Notes: generated by a model from the letters alone, not told the origin. Positions 37,901 to 48,668 are shown, counted from the first letter of the stretch. The stretch is DNA of 64,000 nucleotides from Cinnamomum chago (GCA_038049695.1 CP142453.1:115546001-115610000); one strand, 5' to 3'. Translations and numbers: made by a program.

Positions 37901-38020
37901 CATATTCCTACCCTCGTCGCAGCCGCTGCTGCTGTTCACAAACGAAGTTGGAAGAAAACCATTCCAATCTGAAGGCCATTGATGGCTACTAAACCCTTTT
38001 CCATAGCCTCCATCTTCCAT
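25947..38020 (-). CDS. SPL: SBP-box transcription factor, miR156-targeted SPL (SPL16/TGA1-like clade)
   Basis: Exons (minus): 38020-37548, 37234-37116, 26407-25947. Phases close and predict 350 residues, in keeping with this clade. The SBP domain spans about residues 111-187. The first zinc site is C112-x4-C117 with the [11 protein letters not shown] segment. The second is CQQC-x3-H-x11-C, split by intron 1 after QQCS as in other SPL genes, and overlaps the basic nuclear-localisation stretch [17 protein letters not shown]. The N-terminal half has [11 protein letters not shown], a Gly run and a Ser run (99-107). Exon 3 encodes ALSLLS (217-222), the peptide specified by the miR156 site, and ends acidic with DLMQAP and KEEEEE. 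It should bind GTAC-core DNA and act in phase change, branching or organ development; the precise role is inferred. I start at MEDGG because the in-frame upstream Met (38131) would add a low-complexity Glu/Arg stretch read from GA repeats in the leader. The donor of intron 2 (AAG/gttctt) is weak, so an extra small exon is possible. Confidence 0.92.
26334..26353 (-). promoter_or_regulatory. miR156/157 target site in SPL exon 3
   Basis: The minus strand reads GTGCTCTCTCTCTTCTGTCA, the canonical target of plant miR156 in SPL messages. Its complement differs from the common miR156 sequence only at miRNA position 14, which is the usual pattern. It encodes ALSLLS in frame, so it lies in the coding region. 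The message should be cleaved in juvenile tissue when miR156 is abundant. Confidence 0.96.
26688..26990. mobile_element. MITE, family with copies near 36.2 and 56.3 kb
   Basis: Ends ggcctgtttgtttcatgtaa and, inverted, tgattgtttgcttagaatac. The core shares with the other two copies, in opposite orientation, strings such as aacctcccctttaatggaaa and gatgaagattgggcattc-like sequence. Ends are approximate and no duplication is fixed. Confidence 0.6.
27594..27996 (+). mobile_element. Probable Copia-type solo LTR
   Basis: The unit begins TGTTGGG and ends cgcttccgcaca. Near the end it has the string gtaggcaagtttgccaaacc, a usual feature of plant Copia LTRs, followed by ccacgtaat and caatcacaggtactagcgc. 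No internal retroelement sequence adjoins it. A matching 5-bp target duplication was not found, so the ends or the solo status could be wrong. Fossil within SPL intron 2. Confidence 0.5.
28626..32136 (+). mobile_element. Solo LTR, Ty3/gypsy (Tekay/Del-like), 3.5 kb, with 5-bp TSD
   Basis: The unit starts TGTGAGGCCCCACC and ends GGGGCGTTACA, the terminal style of Tekay/Del chromovirus LTRs. The exact 5-bp duplication tccag flanks it at 28621-28625 and 32137-32141. No internal domains or second LTR are present, so it is the product of LTR-LTR recombination. It contains a two-copy internal tandem repeat rich in GTCGACC motifs and an 18-G run. It lies antisense to the SPL gene in intron 2. Intact ends and target duplication suggest it is not extremely old, but age cannot be dated from a single LTR. 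Confidence 0.87.
29531..30362 (+). repeat. Two 422-bp tandem units inside the solo LTR
   Basis: Units 29531-29952 and 29953-about 30362 begin gcacactgaaatttggg and are nearly identical. They share aactgattttcagtatacc, gaagttggtttttcacctgg and ccaggccaggaggt. The first unit ends in an 18-G run (29936-29953); the second has only a short G run at the same place. GTCGACC/GGTCGAC strings recur through the surrounding LTR. Confidence 0.92.
32340..32425 (-). mobile_element. tRNA-like SINE remnant
   Basis: On the minus strand, gtccccaagctatacctcag with ctggtaggg gives an A-box-like segment. The string gaggagttcaagtctcc resembles a B box, and a T/A-rich end follows near 32340. The element body is short and no target duplication was found. 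Confidence 0.4.
33990..34442 (+). other. Nuclear insertion of plastid DNA (rps12-trnV-rrn16 spacer region)
   Basis: The stretch matches, from memory, the chloroplast inverted-repeat region before rrn16. Cues are gtatacgtaatagtgcaaaa with agaaggtccc, then ggttagtcagttctatttct, then a trnV-GAC-like sequence, then aaacccaatg and cttgctccccc. Many substitutions and small indels show an old insertion. The left boundary is uncertain, perhaps nearer 34080. It lies in SPL intron 2. Confidence 0.8.
34307..34376 (+). pseudogene. trnV-GAC relic of plastid origin
   Basis: About 70 nt from agggatctaactca to actatcccta match plastid tRNA-Val(GAC). The anticodon region ccttGACatgg, the ttcga of the T arm and the acceptor stem are recognisable. 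The D-arm is altered and shortened by about 2 nt compared with the normal 72-nt gene. Not expected to function in the nucleus. Confidence 0.8.
35318..35590 (+). repeat. Direct duplication, 158-bp period
   Basis: A segment starting aagccaatc at 35318 repeats at 35476. Both share tcacaacccaaacatgat, agctgacccca and cttgaatataggagt. The second copy is partial. Confidence 0.85.
36157..36480. mobile_element. MITE, same family as 26688-26990
   Basis: It starts near ggacctatttgtttgcaat and ends near attctacgcatgtttgg. Its core attaaaggggaggttgtttg and gatggtcattctt is the reverse of the copy at 26.7 kb. It is inside SPL intron 2. Confidence 0.6.
37333..37531. mobile_element. MITE filling most of SPL intron 1
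   Basis: The unit begins GCCTGTTTGG and ends CCAAACAGGC, a perfect 10-bp inverted terminus. It occupies about 199 of the 313 bp of intron 1 (37235-37547). The donor of intron 1 is only about 16 bp from its right end. No clear target duplication. Confidence 0.65.
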
Positions 38021-38674
38021 TCTCTCTCTCTCTCTATATATTTCTCTTTCTCTCTCTATCTCTACACACTCTCCTTCGTTCAATGATAGATATAGTAGAT
38101 AAATAGAATGACCCGAGCTTCTCGTTTCCATCCAAATAAAGAGAGAGCTCTAGAGAGAGAGAGGGGTGTAAAAGGGGAAATGAAAAAGGCTGCAACAAGG
38201 AGGTGGGAACCGTCGGTGTCGCGTGTGGGGTGTCATGTAAGCACGTGCAGGTGGGGCCGGGGGGTGTTGACATGTGTAAGGTGAGGTAGTGGACGTGCGA
38301 GTTGGGGGAGCTGTGTGTAGTTGCTGGGAAAAGAGAAGGGTGGGAAGGGAAGGTGACAAGACAGGTGAAGGTGTGGTCATTAATGGAGGCCAACTGAAAA
38401 AGCATGATCCTATCAAATCAAAAGATGGCAGGGACTGATGGATGATGATAGTTGATAATACGGGACCTTTTTAGTGGGGCCCTCGAGTGAACAGATTATA
38501 GAGTGGAGACTGTTGAGCTGTTTCAAAGACATGTTGTGCTTCAGGTGTGACAGTTTAGTGTCCCATGTCTTTTGGGGAGAGTTGGTGTTTGATCCTATGG
38601 ATAAATGTGTGTAAGGGGATGGGAGGATGAGTTGGATTTGATCGATTTAGCAGACAGCAGCCAAAGGCTTTGGC

Positions 38675-38706
<32 letters not shown>

Positions 38707-38760
38707 CAAGCTGGCAGAGATGATTCCAATGAGTGTCGTCCCGTGGGACCAAGCACTAGA
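38021..38760 (-). promoter_or_regulatory. 5' leader and promoter region of SPL
   Basis: The first 150 bp upstream of the start are GA/CT-rich (plus: tctctctctctctatata, ctctctctatctctac), as often in plant leaders. A G-box CACGTG lies at 38242-38247, about 220 bp before the start codon. A T-run of 27 (38675-38701) marks the distal side. No clear TATA box; the plus-strand match ataaatagaatgac near 38099 is only a candidate. Confidence 0.4.
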
Positions 38761-40411
38761 AATAACTCACACCAGCTGCATTTCATAATGAACATTTGCA
38801 CTGTATATGATTCAAGAGTTTTAGTTCAAAGTAGTTTTTTTTTTCCTTTCAGAATCTGGTTAGTAGGCATGAGTGATGCTTGAAACTAAAGTAACAGGGA
38901 GAAATCATTGGGCATGTATGTGATAATAAGGCGTCAATGATATTCAACCATTAAGTGTAATGGTGGACTAAAATTACTATTCATGAAAGGATTTTATAGA
39001 GGAAATTTTTTTAGCAAACTTGTATTTTTATTTTAGATTCGTAATAAAATTATCTCAACTCAATTTCACTTATCTTTGGACCACTCCTTAAGATAAAATA
39101 AAGAACAAATGTTCTTCCATCCCCTCAGTCTCATCTCTTGCATGATAAGGCCACGCCACTTCAATCTACTGCGACTTGGCACTTTTGTAATATCTAAGTT
39201 TTAGGCTCTTGGTCGTACGGTTGTTTTAAGATATGACATTTGTACATCAATGGTTGATGTTTAACAAATCCATTTAGAGTTGTTCATGCAATATCTTATT
39301 CTTTATTAGCATATATTATATATGTCACACTTTGCACTATCTTAGGGTCATATGATATAGCTCGTATTAAGCTGTGCGATATTTTATATCCATAGGATAT
39401 AGCATATTTGTTGTACGACACCACTCTAAAAAAAAAAAAAAATTAACTTAGACTGTCTTGGACAAATGTTATGTCTAAGGCCAGCCCCACTCTCAAAATC
39501 CAATTTTGTTTTAGCATGAAATCCAAATGCTTCAACTCCCTTTATTTTAAAAAGAGGGAGAGAAAATGAGTTTAGGTGGATCCAATATTTGATGATGTAA
39601 GTACAGAGCACCATAGGCATGCTAGCATTCTTTCTCATCAAGACCCCTCTATCTGATCTGATGATGTAAACCATAGGTTAAGTATTCATGTAAATGGAAG
39701 AGATTGGGGTTATCCTCTTTGAGGGCAGATGAGGTCCTATTTGTTAGCATAAAAGATGTGCAATATAAGGGATAACTTAGTTAGCGTAGGACTACAGTTT
39801 GCACCTAAAGATTCTATATTCAAAACTGCACTATCATACCAAAGTTACATAGGACTTTATATGGCTTCCTTCCGAGTCCATAAGAATTAGTCAAACTCAA
39901 AGAACTTAAAAACCCTCGATAGTGAAAAAAAAAAAAAAAAACCCAATGAGATGGATGGCTAAAACGTAAAACCCTGCGAGTTATACATTTACTATTATTT
40001 ATTTATAATTTTTATTATAATTATAATTATTATTTTGTTAGAAACAATTGGATGGGTTGCAAGCAAGGGTTTTGAAGAGGGGGTCGCTGTCCTGTACTGG
40101 GTTGGATTTGTCGCCAACTCCAAGCCAAAGAGAATAGGGTAAAATTTCAGCAGTTACCACTTACCAATACCAACCTGACGACAATGCATATCTTACCTGA
40201 CTCAACTCTACTCTACCCCTAGTGCTAGTTTATCAACCCAAGGTAGGTCGGGGTTGATCAGCTGATAGAGTTGGGTTCCAACTTCCAAGTACTTCCAACC
40301 CAGTCTGGGTAGGGGGGCCATGGCCCACTAAAATTTCCTGACCACCACCATACTTTTTCAAAACATTGTACATAGTACACATGTCAGCCCCCTTGAAGAA
40401 TTTTTTCTTAA
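38761..40411. other. Intergenic
   Basis: AT-rich sequence with A-runs at 39427-39441 and 39926-39942. No gene or clear element seen. Confidence 0.55.
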
Positions 40412-40950
40412 TTAGTGGCCTGTTTCTTTACCATCGGGAATTTCCACATTCAGTGGAATTTTCTGGAGGTACAAAATGCTCTTCGGTATTTGAATATCTA
40501 AAGATTTCACTAAATTGCATTTGGGTTGGAATTTTTAAATTCTCAAATGTGATTTTAAGTCTATTTCTTTATTAAAATTCTAAGAATTTTTAAATTTTCA
40601 GGCAAGGTGGAATTTCTGAATGCTCTTTTGGGCTTGAGCATCCAAGAATTCCACCAAAATATAAAGGAAGTGGGATTCTTGAATTTTCAAAGGTTAAAAA
40701 AGATTTTTCAATTAACTAAAATTCAAAAATGCTAGTAAAGAAATATGGAATTCAGAAATTCCAGAAGACATCATGTCTAGAAAATTTTAAATGTAGTGAA
40801 TTTTTTACTGAAATTCCATTAAAAAAACAGGGCCTTAGAATCTTTGAAGGGACTAAAATTTTAAAATGCTTAGAAGAAATAAGACATTTGCAAATAAAAT
40901 CCAACATCCCAAATACCTGTTGAGAATTATAGGGAAGAAACAGGCCACCT
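40412..40950. mobile_element. MITE with long inverted ends (about 540 bp)
   Basis: The left end has gtggcctgtttctttacc and the right end aagaaacaggccac, giving a 14-bp inverted match (GTGGCCTGTTTCTT). The interior repeats ggaattt/aaattcc strings and resembles the MITE at 20932-21232. Duplication not fixed. Confidence 0.65.
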
Positions 40951-43183
40951 ACTCAAACCCGAACCCACTCAAATCTAAACAAAAGTCATGTTGAGAAGCT
41001 AAGAGGCAAGGGACCTGGCTTTGAAAGAGAGACAACCAAGGCCGAATCCTTGGTACCAAAGATTGGAATGTTATTCCCTTGCCAGTGAGGCAACGACAAA
41101 AGATAGCCACATTGAGAAGCTTCAAGCATCAGGACAAATAATCCCATCCCAACCCAAGCCAATCTTATGATTGAGGTTGGGATGTACGGTTGTTGTGGGC
41201 AAACCCAAGCTGCACCCAGTGTACTAGCTCTTTCGGTTTTTTTTCTTTTTTCTTTTGTGGGGGGGCCGGTTGCAACCATTGCAGGCAATTGTTAAACCAC
41301 TCACCATTAACATCAGTTGGGATATCAAACTCAGCTCCCTAATCTCTTAATATCCAAAATAACTGAATTAATATATCATTCCTCTTCACCATTGAAAGCA
41401 TTAATCACTTCTTTAGCATCCTACATGATGAGAATTTTAGAAAATCCTTTGTTTTAGTTTTCTCTTGCAAGTAAGATCGCGCTCGCTTCTTCCTCCTTCA
41501 AAGCCGGGCCAAAGACCTGAGAATGGCCGCACTACTAAGGCCCTTACTCGGTCCTCCTTGGCTAGGACTGAACTTTGGGCCCAAAGACAAGAAGATGCAA
41601 TTTTTTTTTTTTTTATCTTTTCTTCCATACGTTGACATCGCACAAAGTAGAAAATTCACTTGAATGCAATTTGATTTAGAGTAATGGCTTGGGAATCTCT
41701 TACTACCTAAGAGAAGACTATTTGATTGTATTCATGACTCTAACCTTTTTAACTCCTCAATTTTAGGCCCTTACAATGCATCACATTGAATTAATCTAAT
41801 GAATTAAATACCGAACAAGCAAATGAATCCTATATTAAAAAAAACTGCCTCATGGTATCTAGATCCCATGAGGGGCAAAACTTACTGAGTTACCATGATG
41901 ATAATGTATCAAGGTAGGCCCAAACATGGGTTTGCAAGTTCAATCCGGCCCACCTGAACTTTGTCACGAAAACAAACTTTCAAACTGCTGGTCCCAACAC
42001 TTTTAATAGGGAAGGCAACAGGTTGAGTTTGGTCCAAGTTGGGGAAAACACTCGCCCTTTTTTTAAAAAAAATCCAATCAATAGGGTGATCGCAAAAAAT
42101 CCATCAAGGCCTTCTATTTTTTTAAATCCAATCAATAATTGAGTCCCAAACAGCCCTTGGTCCATCAGAAATAAGCCCTTGCCCCCCTCAAAAGACAAAA
42201 TAATGAAGAAAGTAACCTTGTGGCCATTGTTCGCCCCGTTAAATGAAAATCATGGGCCCGCCAATATCAGAAATCACACTTTTCTCATATGAGCATTTCC
42301 TTGTCCATGAAGGATACCTATCATGTCGGTTCAGTCAAGTTTGATAACTTAAAATTAACCAGGAAGAGGAATTGAACATTCGACCTTACCTTTTTATCTT
42401 TCAGAAAGATTCATACCTGCTCCAAACAGGTAATTCCTCCTCCATCCCTGACCCCAATCCTGGAGGCCACCACTTTTGTTTTGTAAGTGCTTGTCATAGC
42501 TACACGCAGTCGATGCAGGCTAGCATGACATATGAGGACAAGTTTTGGTTTTCACACTGTTCTGTAAACTTTTCTATGGGTCTGCCCAGCCCATGTTCTC
42601 ATGCAGTATGTAGAGATCTATTACAAAAGGGAAAAAAAATCTAGATCAGCTGACCATGATAATAGAACGCTGGGGATTTTCTCCAGCTGCAGTCCCCGCC
42701 ATCTCTAATTTGGGATCTTACTTACGTGGACGACTGGGATTGAAAATCTTGCACCGGTTTTTTGTTGGATTCGGGTGGTAGAAAATCTAGCTACAGAACA
42801 CACCCTTTTGTGAATCTGAAATCGTTCAACATCCTTCTTGCATGAATTGGAATACCCCAAACATCATTTGAATGAAATTGCTTCTCCCATTTTAATTTAT
42901 GGTTTACATGTGATCAGCGTCACAATGCACCACTCATGGAGGTGCTATCAGGGAGCCTAACAATTCAGAGGAATGGTGTTTGATTAAATGGCTTTTGATT
43001 CACAAAGGTCAAAGGGTGGCTCTCTCATCATACATTAATGCTACTGATCCCACTAACTTTATGGTCCCTTTGAATGCATAGAAAAAAAAGTCATAATTTG
43101 ATAGCTGGGAGATGAATAGCTTTCATGGACTCTATTGCAAGTCCCTAAGTAGCAGGGCTTTCGGATTTGAACCAAAATCCAAG
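40951..43183. other. Intergenic
   Basis: No gene. Around 42055-42140 a short segment (aatccaatcaata) occurs twice in 70 bp. A T-run with G-run (tttctttttt to gggggggcc) lies near 41241-41266. Confidence 0.5.
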
Positions 43184-44215
43184 GGGCTGTTTGGTTATTG
43201 TGAAAATGATACGTGCGTAATGGAACCACATCAATTTATATTTGACTAAACTCATTTATTTATCACACGTATATATAAATGAGGTGTGAAAATGATGTCT
43301 TTTTTCAGCCCCAAAATTTTGCACGTGGAAAGATTTGAATAGGAACCGCATCTATGTGAAAAATGACATAACCAAAATGCAGTGGTATGGTGAATTTGCA
43401 TCATCAATGCCTTTGTTCTCTCTTTATTTTGGGAATTTTTTACTCATGCAAGCCTCTTAATCGAGACGTGAACCGTTTAGACTCTTTAAAAGGCCAAACA
43501 TAGATAGTGACTCAACCGTTGTATCATTATGAATTTTGAGATATTTGCAAAAAGGTCCAAACATTAAAATCTGCAATTCTGAACTTTTCTAGGGCACATT
43601 TTCATGATCTGCGCCATTAATCCTCTTTAGAAAGCTTTAAACGGCTAGAGGTGAAAATGTAACATCTTAACTCTTCTGGATTTCAATAAACCATCAAAAA
43701 ATATATAGACTGTTGGATTGAACCAAGTAATTTGACATTTTGTGGATGTCCTTGACTACCAGTCCTTTTTTGGGCCTCAAAACTAGGATCTGGTTTGTTA
43801 ATAGTTCTTCAAAGACGAAAAATGGCAATTTGATTAAATTTCATCTATTGGTTCATCATGGATTTTGAGATATTTGTAAAAGAGTACTGCAGACCCTAAA
43901 TTCTCCTATTTTGGACTTTCTGTGGAGTCCATCTTCACAATCCAAATCATTGATCCTTTTTGCCAAAAAAAATGCTAGGTAAATATATATTATATTTTGA
44001 TTCATCTTGGATTTTGAGAAATTTGAGAAAAAATGGTGAACCATTTGACGCATAATGACCCCTTTTGCCAGTGGTTTTGTGGTACATGTAAAAAAGACAA
44101 ACAATAAAAGGTGTTTTCATGGGACACGATATTTGCATATGAAAATGAATCACATGTGTAGTATTTGCACATTCAAATCCTTTTCCTATCACATGGTTTT
44201 GCCAAACAACTCTCT
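43184..44215. repeat. Possible old MITE-like unit with three internal direct repeats
   Basis: The left side ggggctgtttggttattgtg is an approximate inverse of the right side catggttttgccaaacaac. A 20-25 bp string close to ggattttgagatatttg occurs three times, near 43530, 43859 and 44010. This suggests internal amplification in a non-coding element. The ends are not proven. Confidence 0.45.
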
Positions 44216-44938
44216 AAGGGTGGCAAGTAAAATAAGCTGACTGGTTATGGACGTCCGACCTATCTATGAACCTAATAATTAGGCCCAATTGCCCGAAACA
44301 AGATCTTGGAGGGCGAGTCCCATAAGCTCAAGATTTTTGAATGAGGTAGCTCAGTTGTTGGCTAAGTTGAGTTACTGGCTGAATCAAGAGATGGTTTGGT
44401 TTAAGGGTCTGGGCTTTCTGTTTTGTTTTCTAAGAAGAGTATTTTAGCTCTTCATTTTGAACCAGATTCAAATAGTTTCAAAGAACTAATGGGCAGCTTC
44501 CTTGAGAGCTTAAGGCAGAAAATGGGTTGCATACGGGCCGAACTCTAACTTACCTATTTCCAGGCCAGCGGCATTTGAGGAGTCCAGACTCAGTTTTGGA
44601 TCCAGCGCAGACCCCAGTGGTTGGATGTGAGTCTGACTGTTTAGGAAATGGGCCGGCCCATGTCCATTTATTTAGAGTCCTTAAGTATATGCAAAGATTT
44701 GGGCTTTAGGATGATCTAGACTTTCTATTAATATATATTATAGACGTAGGATTCGATTGTGAAATTGGAGTCCGATTTGCTAATTGATTGTAAAATTTGT
44801 TTATTCGATTTCTATTAATATATTAATCTGTTTTTTCTTTCTTGTTACAATATTTTCCCACCAATATCTTTATAGTAAAAAAAAAAAAGCGTTTGGACTT
44901 AACCTAACATTATCATGGGCACGTACCGTCTTCACAAC

Positions 44939-44966
44939 CATATATATATATATATATATATATATT
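44939..44966 (+). repeat. (TA)n microsatellite
   Basis: A run of about 28 bp of alternating T and A. Confidence 0.9.
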
Positions 44967-45369
44967 TATGACGCGGGCGTTCTTGAGTTCACTCAAAATA
45001 AGACTATTTTTCAAACACACACCTGAAAAATTTGAGGTAAGTTTGGAACGCAAGACATGGCGAGCAAACCCATGTCTTATGCCACTCCACCAACTCCTAG
45101 GTAAGCCTTCACAACCATATGTGCGACGCTGGTGATGAGAAATCCTTGACGTTTCAACATTGGCTTTCTTCCGAGGCTTGAACTCACGTGAGGTCCCTTA
45201 GTGGGGCCTACATATGAAAACTCGCATGTCAATCAAAATAAATGCCCTCCTCATGTATAACTTTTTCCCAAATTCAATCTAATAGTTGTGTCAGACTTAG
45301 TACAATAAAACACTTGGCGTTTTCATTATACTTTATTCATGTAATATATAAGCGATCAACTTGATTGTG

Positions 45370-45850
45370 AGAGCCTAAAAGTTAAGGACTTAGATTAGGT
45401 TGGTGTAAGACTTGTGATTTGCTGTTTGAACTTCTTTGGGGAAGATAGATCGCCTTAAGACCTAAAAGGAAAGATTAGAGATCAGAGACGCTGGCTGCCG
45501 TCAGCCGAAGGCTCTCCGATGCCTGAGTAAGTGCTATTACTGAACAAAGGATGGGGATGAAAGGCAAGTATGCTCTTATGCAAGGCGTTCTGTAACGCGC
45601 TATGCAGTGTATGATGAACATAATATTAGTCCATACCCCTGAAGGGATTCTTACCCTTGTATATGTAGAGGTTTTCTCCTGGCTTACCCTTAGTGGGGGT
45701 AGGTGGAAAAACTGTCAGGTTGAATCAAGAGATGACCCCTCGCATTAACGTGGATGTGATTGATCAAAGCGACACCTGACCACCATCCAGCATCAGTCTT
45801 GTCTGTCAGCACATTCTGCAACGTAGCCGTAACTTCATGGAAGCACAATG
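45370..45850. mobile_element. Possible LTR fragment
   Basis: The base composition differs from the surroundings, and strings such as gaaggctctccgatgcctga and gtatatgtagaggttttctc resemble LTR sequences of plant retroelements. I could not find TG/CA ends, a target duplication or internal domains. Family unassigned; fossil. Confidence 0.3.
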
Positions 45851-46487
45851 ATGGCTTAGTACCCATCCCTAAAAAGTCCGCTAAAAGCGTTTTTTTCCAC
45901 CATTAAAGTCTCCATTTTTTTTTCTTTTATTAGTGTTTCCTACCTGTGCAGTGAGCACCAACGAACATAATTAGGACAGATTTGGAGTATTAACACATCT
46001 TACAGTCAGGTTACTATACAGCAGACTTGTCCTCTTTACAAGTAAATCATAAATGGACCAGTACCCAAAGACATCACCTGCATATCAAGTGTTGCCATAC
46101 AAAAGTGGTGTCCAGACAATTGCTTTGCTAAAAATGTGTGGGCCGGTCCCACTTCAAATAGTTTCATGTAGAGGGTTTAGGCAGGTCAATTTGTGTGTTA
46201 CACATTTAAATGCAGGTCAATAAATCTTGGACCCGTGACTGAGTAGGGTTCGAGCCAGAAAGTAGTAAGGTCAAGTTTTGCCACCCCACACATGCTACAT
46301 ATGATCCTAGAAAGGAGATACGAACAGGGAAGGTAGAAACAGTAACAGCCTCATAAATGCCTTCGATGAACATCGAAAATGTAGCAGTTCCTTGTTCTGC
46401 GAACCCTTCCCCCACGTTGCTTCCAGTGCATTGAATCCTTGGACGGATTCCATGTAATTAAGAGCCTCAATTTAGGAGACCCAAACC

Positions 46488-46897
46488 CAGGGGCGGAGCC
46501 AGGATTTCATCTTAGGGGGGGCCAAAATTTGAATAAAATTTTATTTCACCAATTACTTTGCACCCAAAATGGACATAGGGATAAAAACTCATGAGGTAAA
46601 AACTCAAGCAGAGAGTGATTCTTTTGTGAACATCAACAAGTAAGGTTTTCTTTGAGTGAACATCAAATTTCTGAACCATGACAGTGTTCAGGTACACTCA
46701 CCTCTTTGCAAATTTCTCGTCCTCTAACTTGCAAAGGTCATCAGTTGAGTTCCCTTATAGGAAGTGGCTGTGGACCTGTGGTTTTTAACTACTTACTTCT
46801 CTATTCTTCTGTAGCCAAATGATTTTTTGTTGTGTTAATGGTGGACAAAGTGATTTTGTTGGAAGGACAAGCCGTTGATGCCCTTACAAAAACCTAG

Positions 46898-46928
<31 letters not shown>

Positions 46929-46995
46929 TTTTAGTGTTTTAAAATAATTTTCTAAAGGCTGGGGGGGGCCTGGCCTCAATGTAGTTCCGCCTCTG
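46488..46995. mobile_element. hAT-type MITE (508 bp) with 8-bp TSD and a 30-G run
   Basis: It starts caggggcggagccagg and ends gttccgcctctg, inverted termini of the common CAGGGGCGGA type. The exact 8-bp duplication cccaaacc flanks it at 46480-46487 and 46996-47003. An uninterrupted run of 30 G lies at 46897-46926, with shorter G-runs near 46516 and 46963. No coding capacity. Confidence 0.88.
46897..46926 (+). repeat. Poly(G) run, 30 bp
   Basis: Thirty consecutive G residues inside the MITE. Such a run could form G-quadruplex and is prone to slippage and assembly error. Confidence 0.9.
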
Positions 46996-47003
46996 CCCAA
47001 ACC

Positions 47004-48066
47004 AACGTTCTACGTACACTTTCCACTACAAGATAGGCTATTGATGCAAAGTAACAACTTCCAATAGAAGTGTTCTCTTGTTCCGAATACATTGAGAATT
47101 CAACAATCCATGAAAAAACTGAATTATATATCCATGTAGCCAATATGAATCAGTGATTTATAACCATCTTCCAATCTTCAGCATTGGGCCAAATGTGTAG
47201 AGCCAGATCGGCATTTTTAATTTATTTATTCAAAAATTTCGATCTCCCTCAATAAACTTTGCCTTGTTTGATTAGATATGTACGCATTAATGTTCATATT
47301 GTGAATTCAATACCACTTTGCTCGTGGCACAATTGGAAGGTGCTAATTGTCGCAGCCACAAGGTGATGTGTACATGTTATTTAGAAAATAAAAAAAAACA
47401 GTGAAAGAAAATCAGAACCCATGCAGCCCGAAAAAAACCCAGCAAGTAAACTCAATTTGTGTGGAATTGTATGTCGTAGGTTCGCAGTGGTAACAATAAC
47501 CATAACCATAATAGTAAGAATTAGGATCAAAGTAAAAGAAAAGGCATGTTCTTCAATTGGATAAATGTGCTAATTAGTAACATCCATAATGATGATGAGA
47601 GAAATGCAAAACGAAGGGTTTTTGTATAGAGAACCCAAGTTAAGAGCACATTGCAATTAGTCATTAACTTGATTTCCTGTTTCTTTAAGTATCTGCATGG
47701 CCCTCATCAAAGCCTTATCCCAACTTTATTTGGGAACAACTTTGCACACGCATTGGCTCTCTGTATCTTTAGTTGATTGATCATTGAACGCGTCTTCTTG
47801 GTAGAGCGACCAAGTCTCGGATCATGGTCACACCAACAGGTGCTAAAGTAATTTTGAATCTCTAACAAAAATGGAGGTACTGATATTAACCAAAATGCCT
47901 TTTAGGTGTTGATCAATTTCTGTAACTCAACATCAAATTACTTGCTGGAATGGAACATCCCCAAGAAACATCAGACATGAAAAGAAGAGATAATTACAGT
48001 GACTACGCTTTGCACAGACATACATAGAATAATCAACTCAACATCATCATCATAATCATATTATCT
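47004..48066. other. Downstream flank of the PHD gene
   Basis: No coding exon seen. The part close to 48066 is probably 3' UTR of the PHD gene on the minus strand. Confidence 0.5.
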
Positions 48067-48571
48067 TCAACATAAGACGTCCTTGAGCAGCTTGTACCTG
48101 CGGCCAACAGGCCTGGGCGAAGGCGTGCCTCTCACATGGTCGCTGCTCTCCTCTCTACCATTCGAAGAACCATTTCGTTTGATTTTATCCCCTGAGTACT
48201 CGGACCGATTCATGGCTCTCCCACACTTGCCTGCAGATCTTTTTGAAGGGACTACATGCTTCGCGCTTCTCTTCTTGCTCCGGCACCAATCGCAGACAGT
48301 GGTCTCCAACGATTCGTTGTAGTAGTTGGTGCAATACCTGGGAATTCAGAATAACGGGATTGAGATATGATACTAACATAAACGCAATTATGGTATGATG
48401 TTGATGATGATGATGATGAGAATGATAGTTGGAGAGGGAGGGAGACGAAGCATACGAGTGCTGGTAGCGAGAGCGGCATTTGGCGCAATGAAAGAGCTTT
48501 TCAGGGAAGCCGACGTCGCCGCACATGCAACAGACGGAAGGGTGATCGACCATGGCCGGTGCTTGAGGCAT
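48067..48571 (-). CDS. Small PHD-type zinc-finger protein
   Basis: Exons (minus): 48571-48456 and 48337-48067, with a 118-bp GT-AG intron; phase 2, joined inside Ser39. The product is 128 residues. An N-terminal PHD-like finger has C14-x2-C17, C29-x2-C32, H38-x2-C41 and C54-x2-C57, a complete C4HC3 set; the Trp two residues after C54 is typical. The rest is basic and Ser-rich and ends with a conserved-looking GRRYKLLKDVLC tail, which I recognise from a small uncharacterised plant PHD-finger family. PHD fingers often read histone H3 tails; binding here is unproven, and a nuclear location is inferred from the basic tail (KKRSAKHVVPSKRSAGK). A second Met at residue 7 could also start. The intron contains a CAT/ATG microsatellite. 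Confidence 0.9.
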
Positions 48572-48655
48572 GAGAGAGTCTGAAGAGGTTAAATGGAAGG
48601 AAGGAAGAAAGGAAGCAAATGAGAAGGTCAGGACGGTCGGTCAAGGGGATATAAA

Positions 48656-48668
48656 CATATATATATAG
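48656..48668 (-). promoter_or_regulatory. TATA box of the PHD gene
   Basis: The minus strand reads CTATATATATATG about 85 bp upstream of the start codon. A start site near 48628 would leave a leader of about 57 nt. A GA-rich patch lies just upstream. Confidence 0.55.

Noticed and set aside
37556-37972. 138-codon plus-strand frame
   Set aside because: Antisense shadow of SPL exon 1.
38034-38405. Two long minus-strand frames upstream of SPL
   Set aside because: Pro/Ser/Thr-rich readings of CT-rich promoter DNA.
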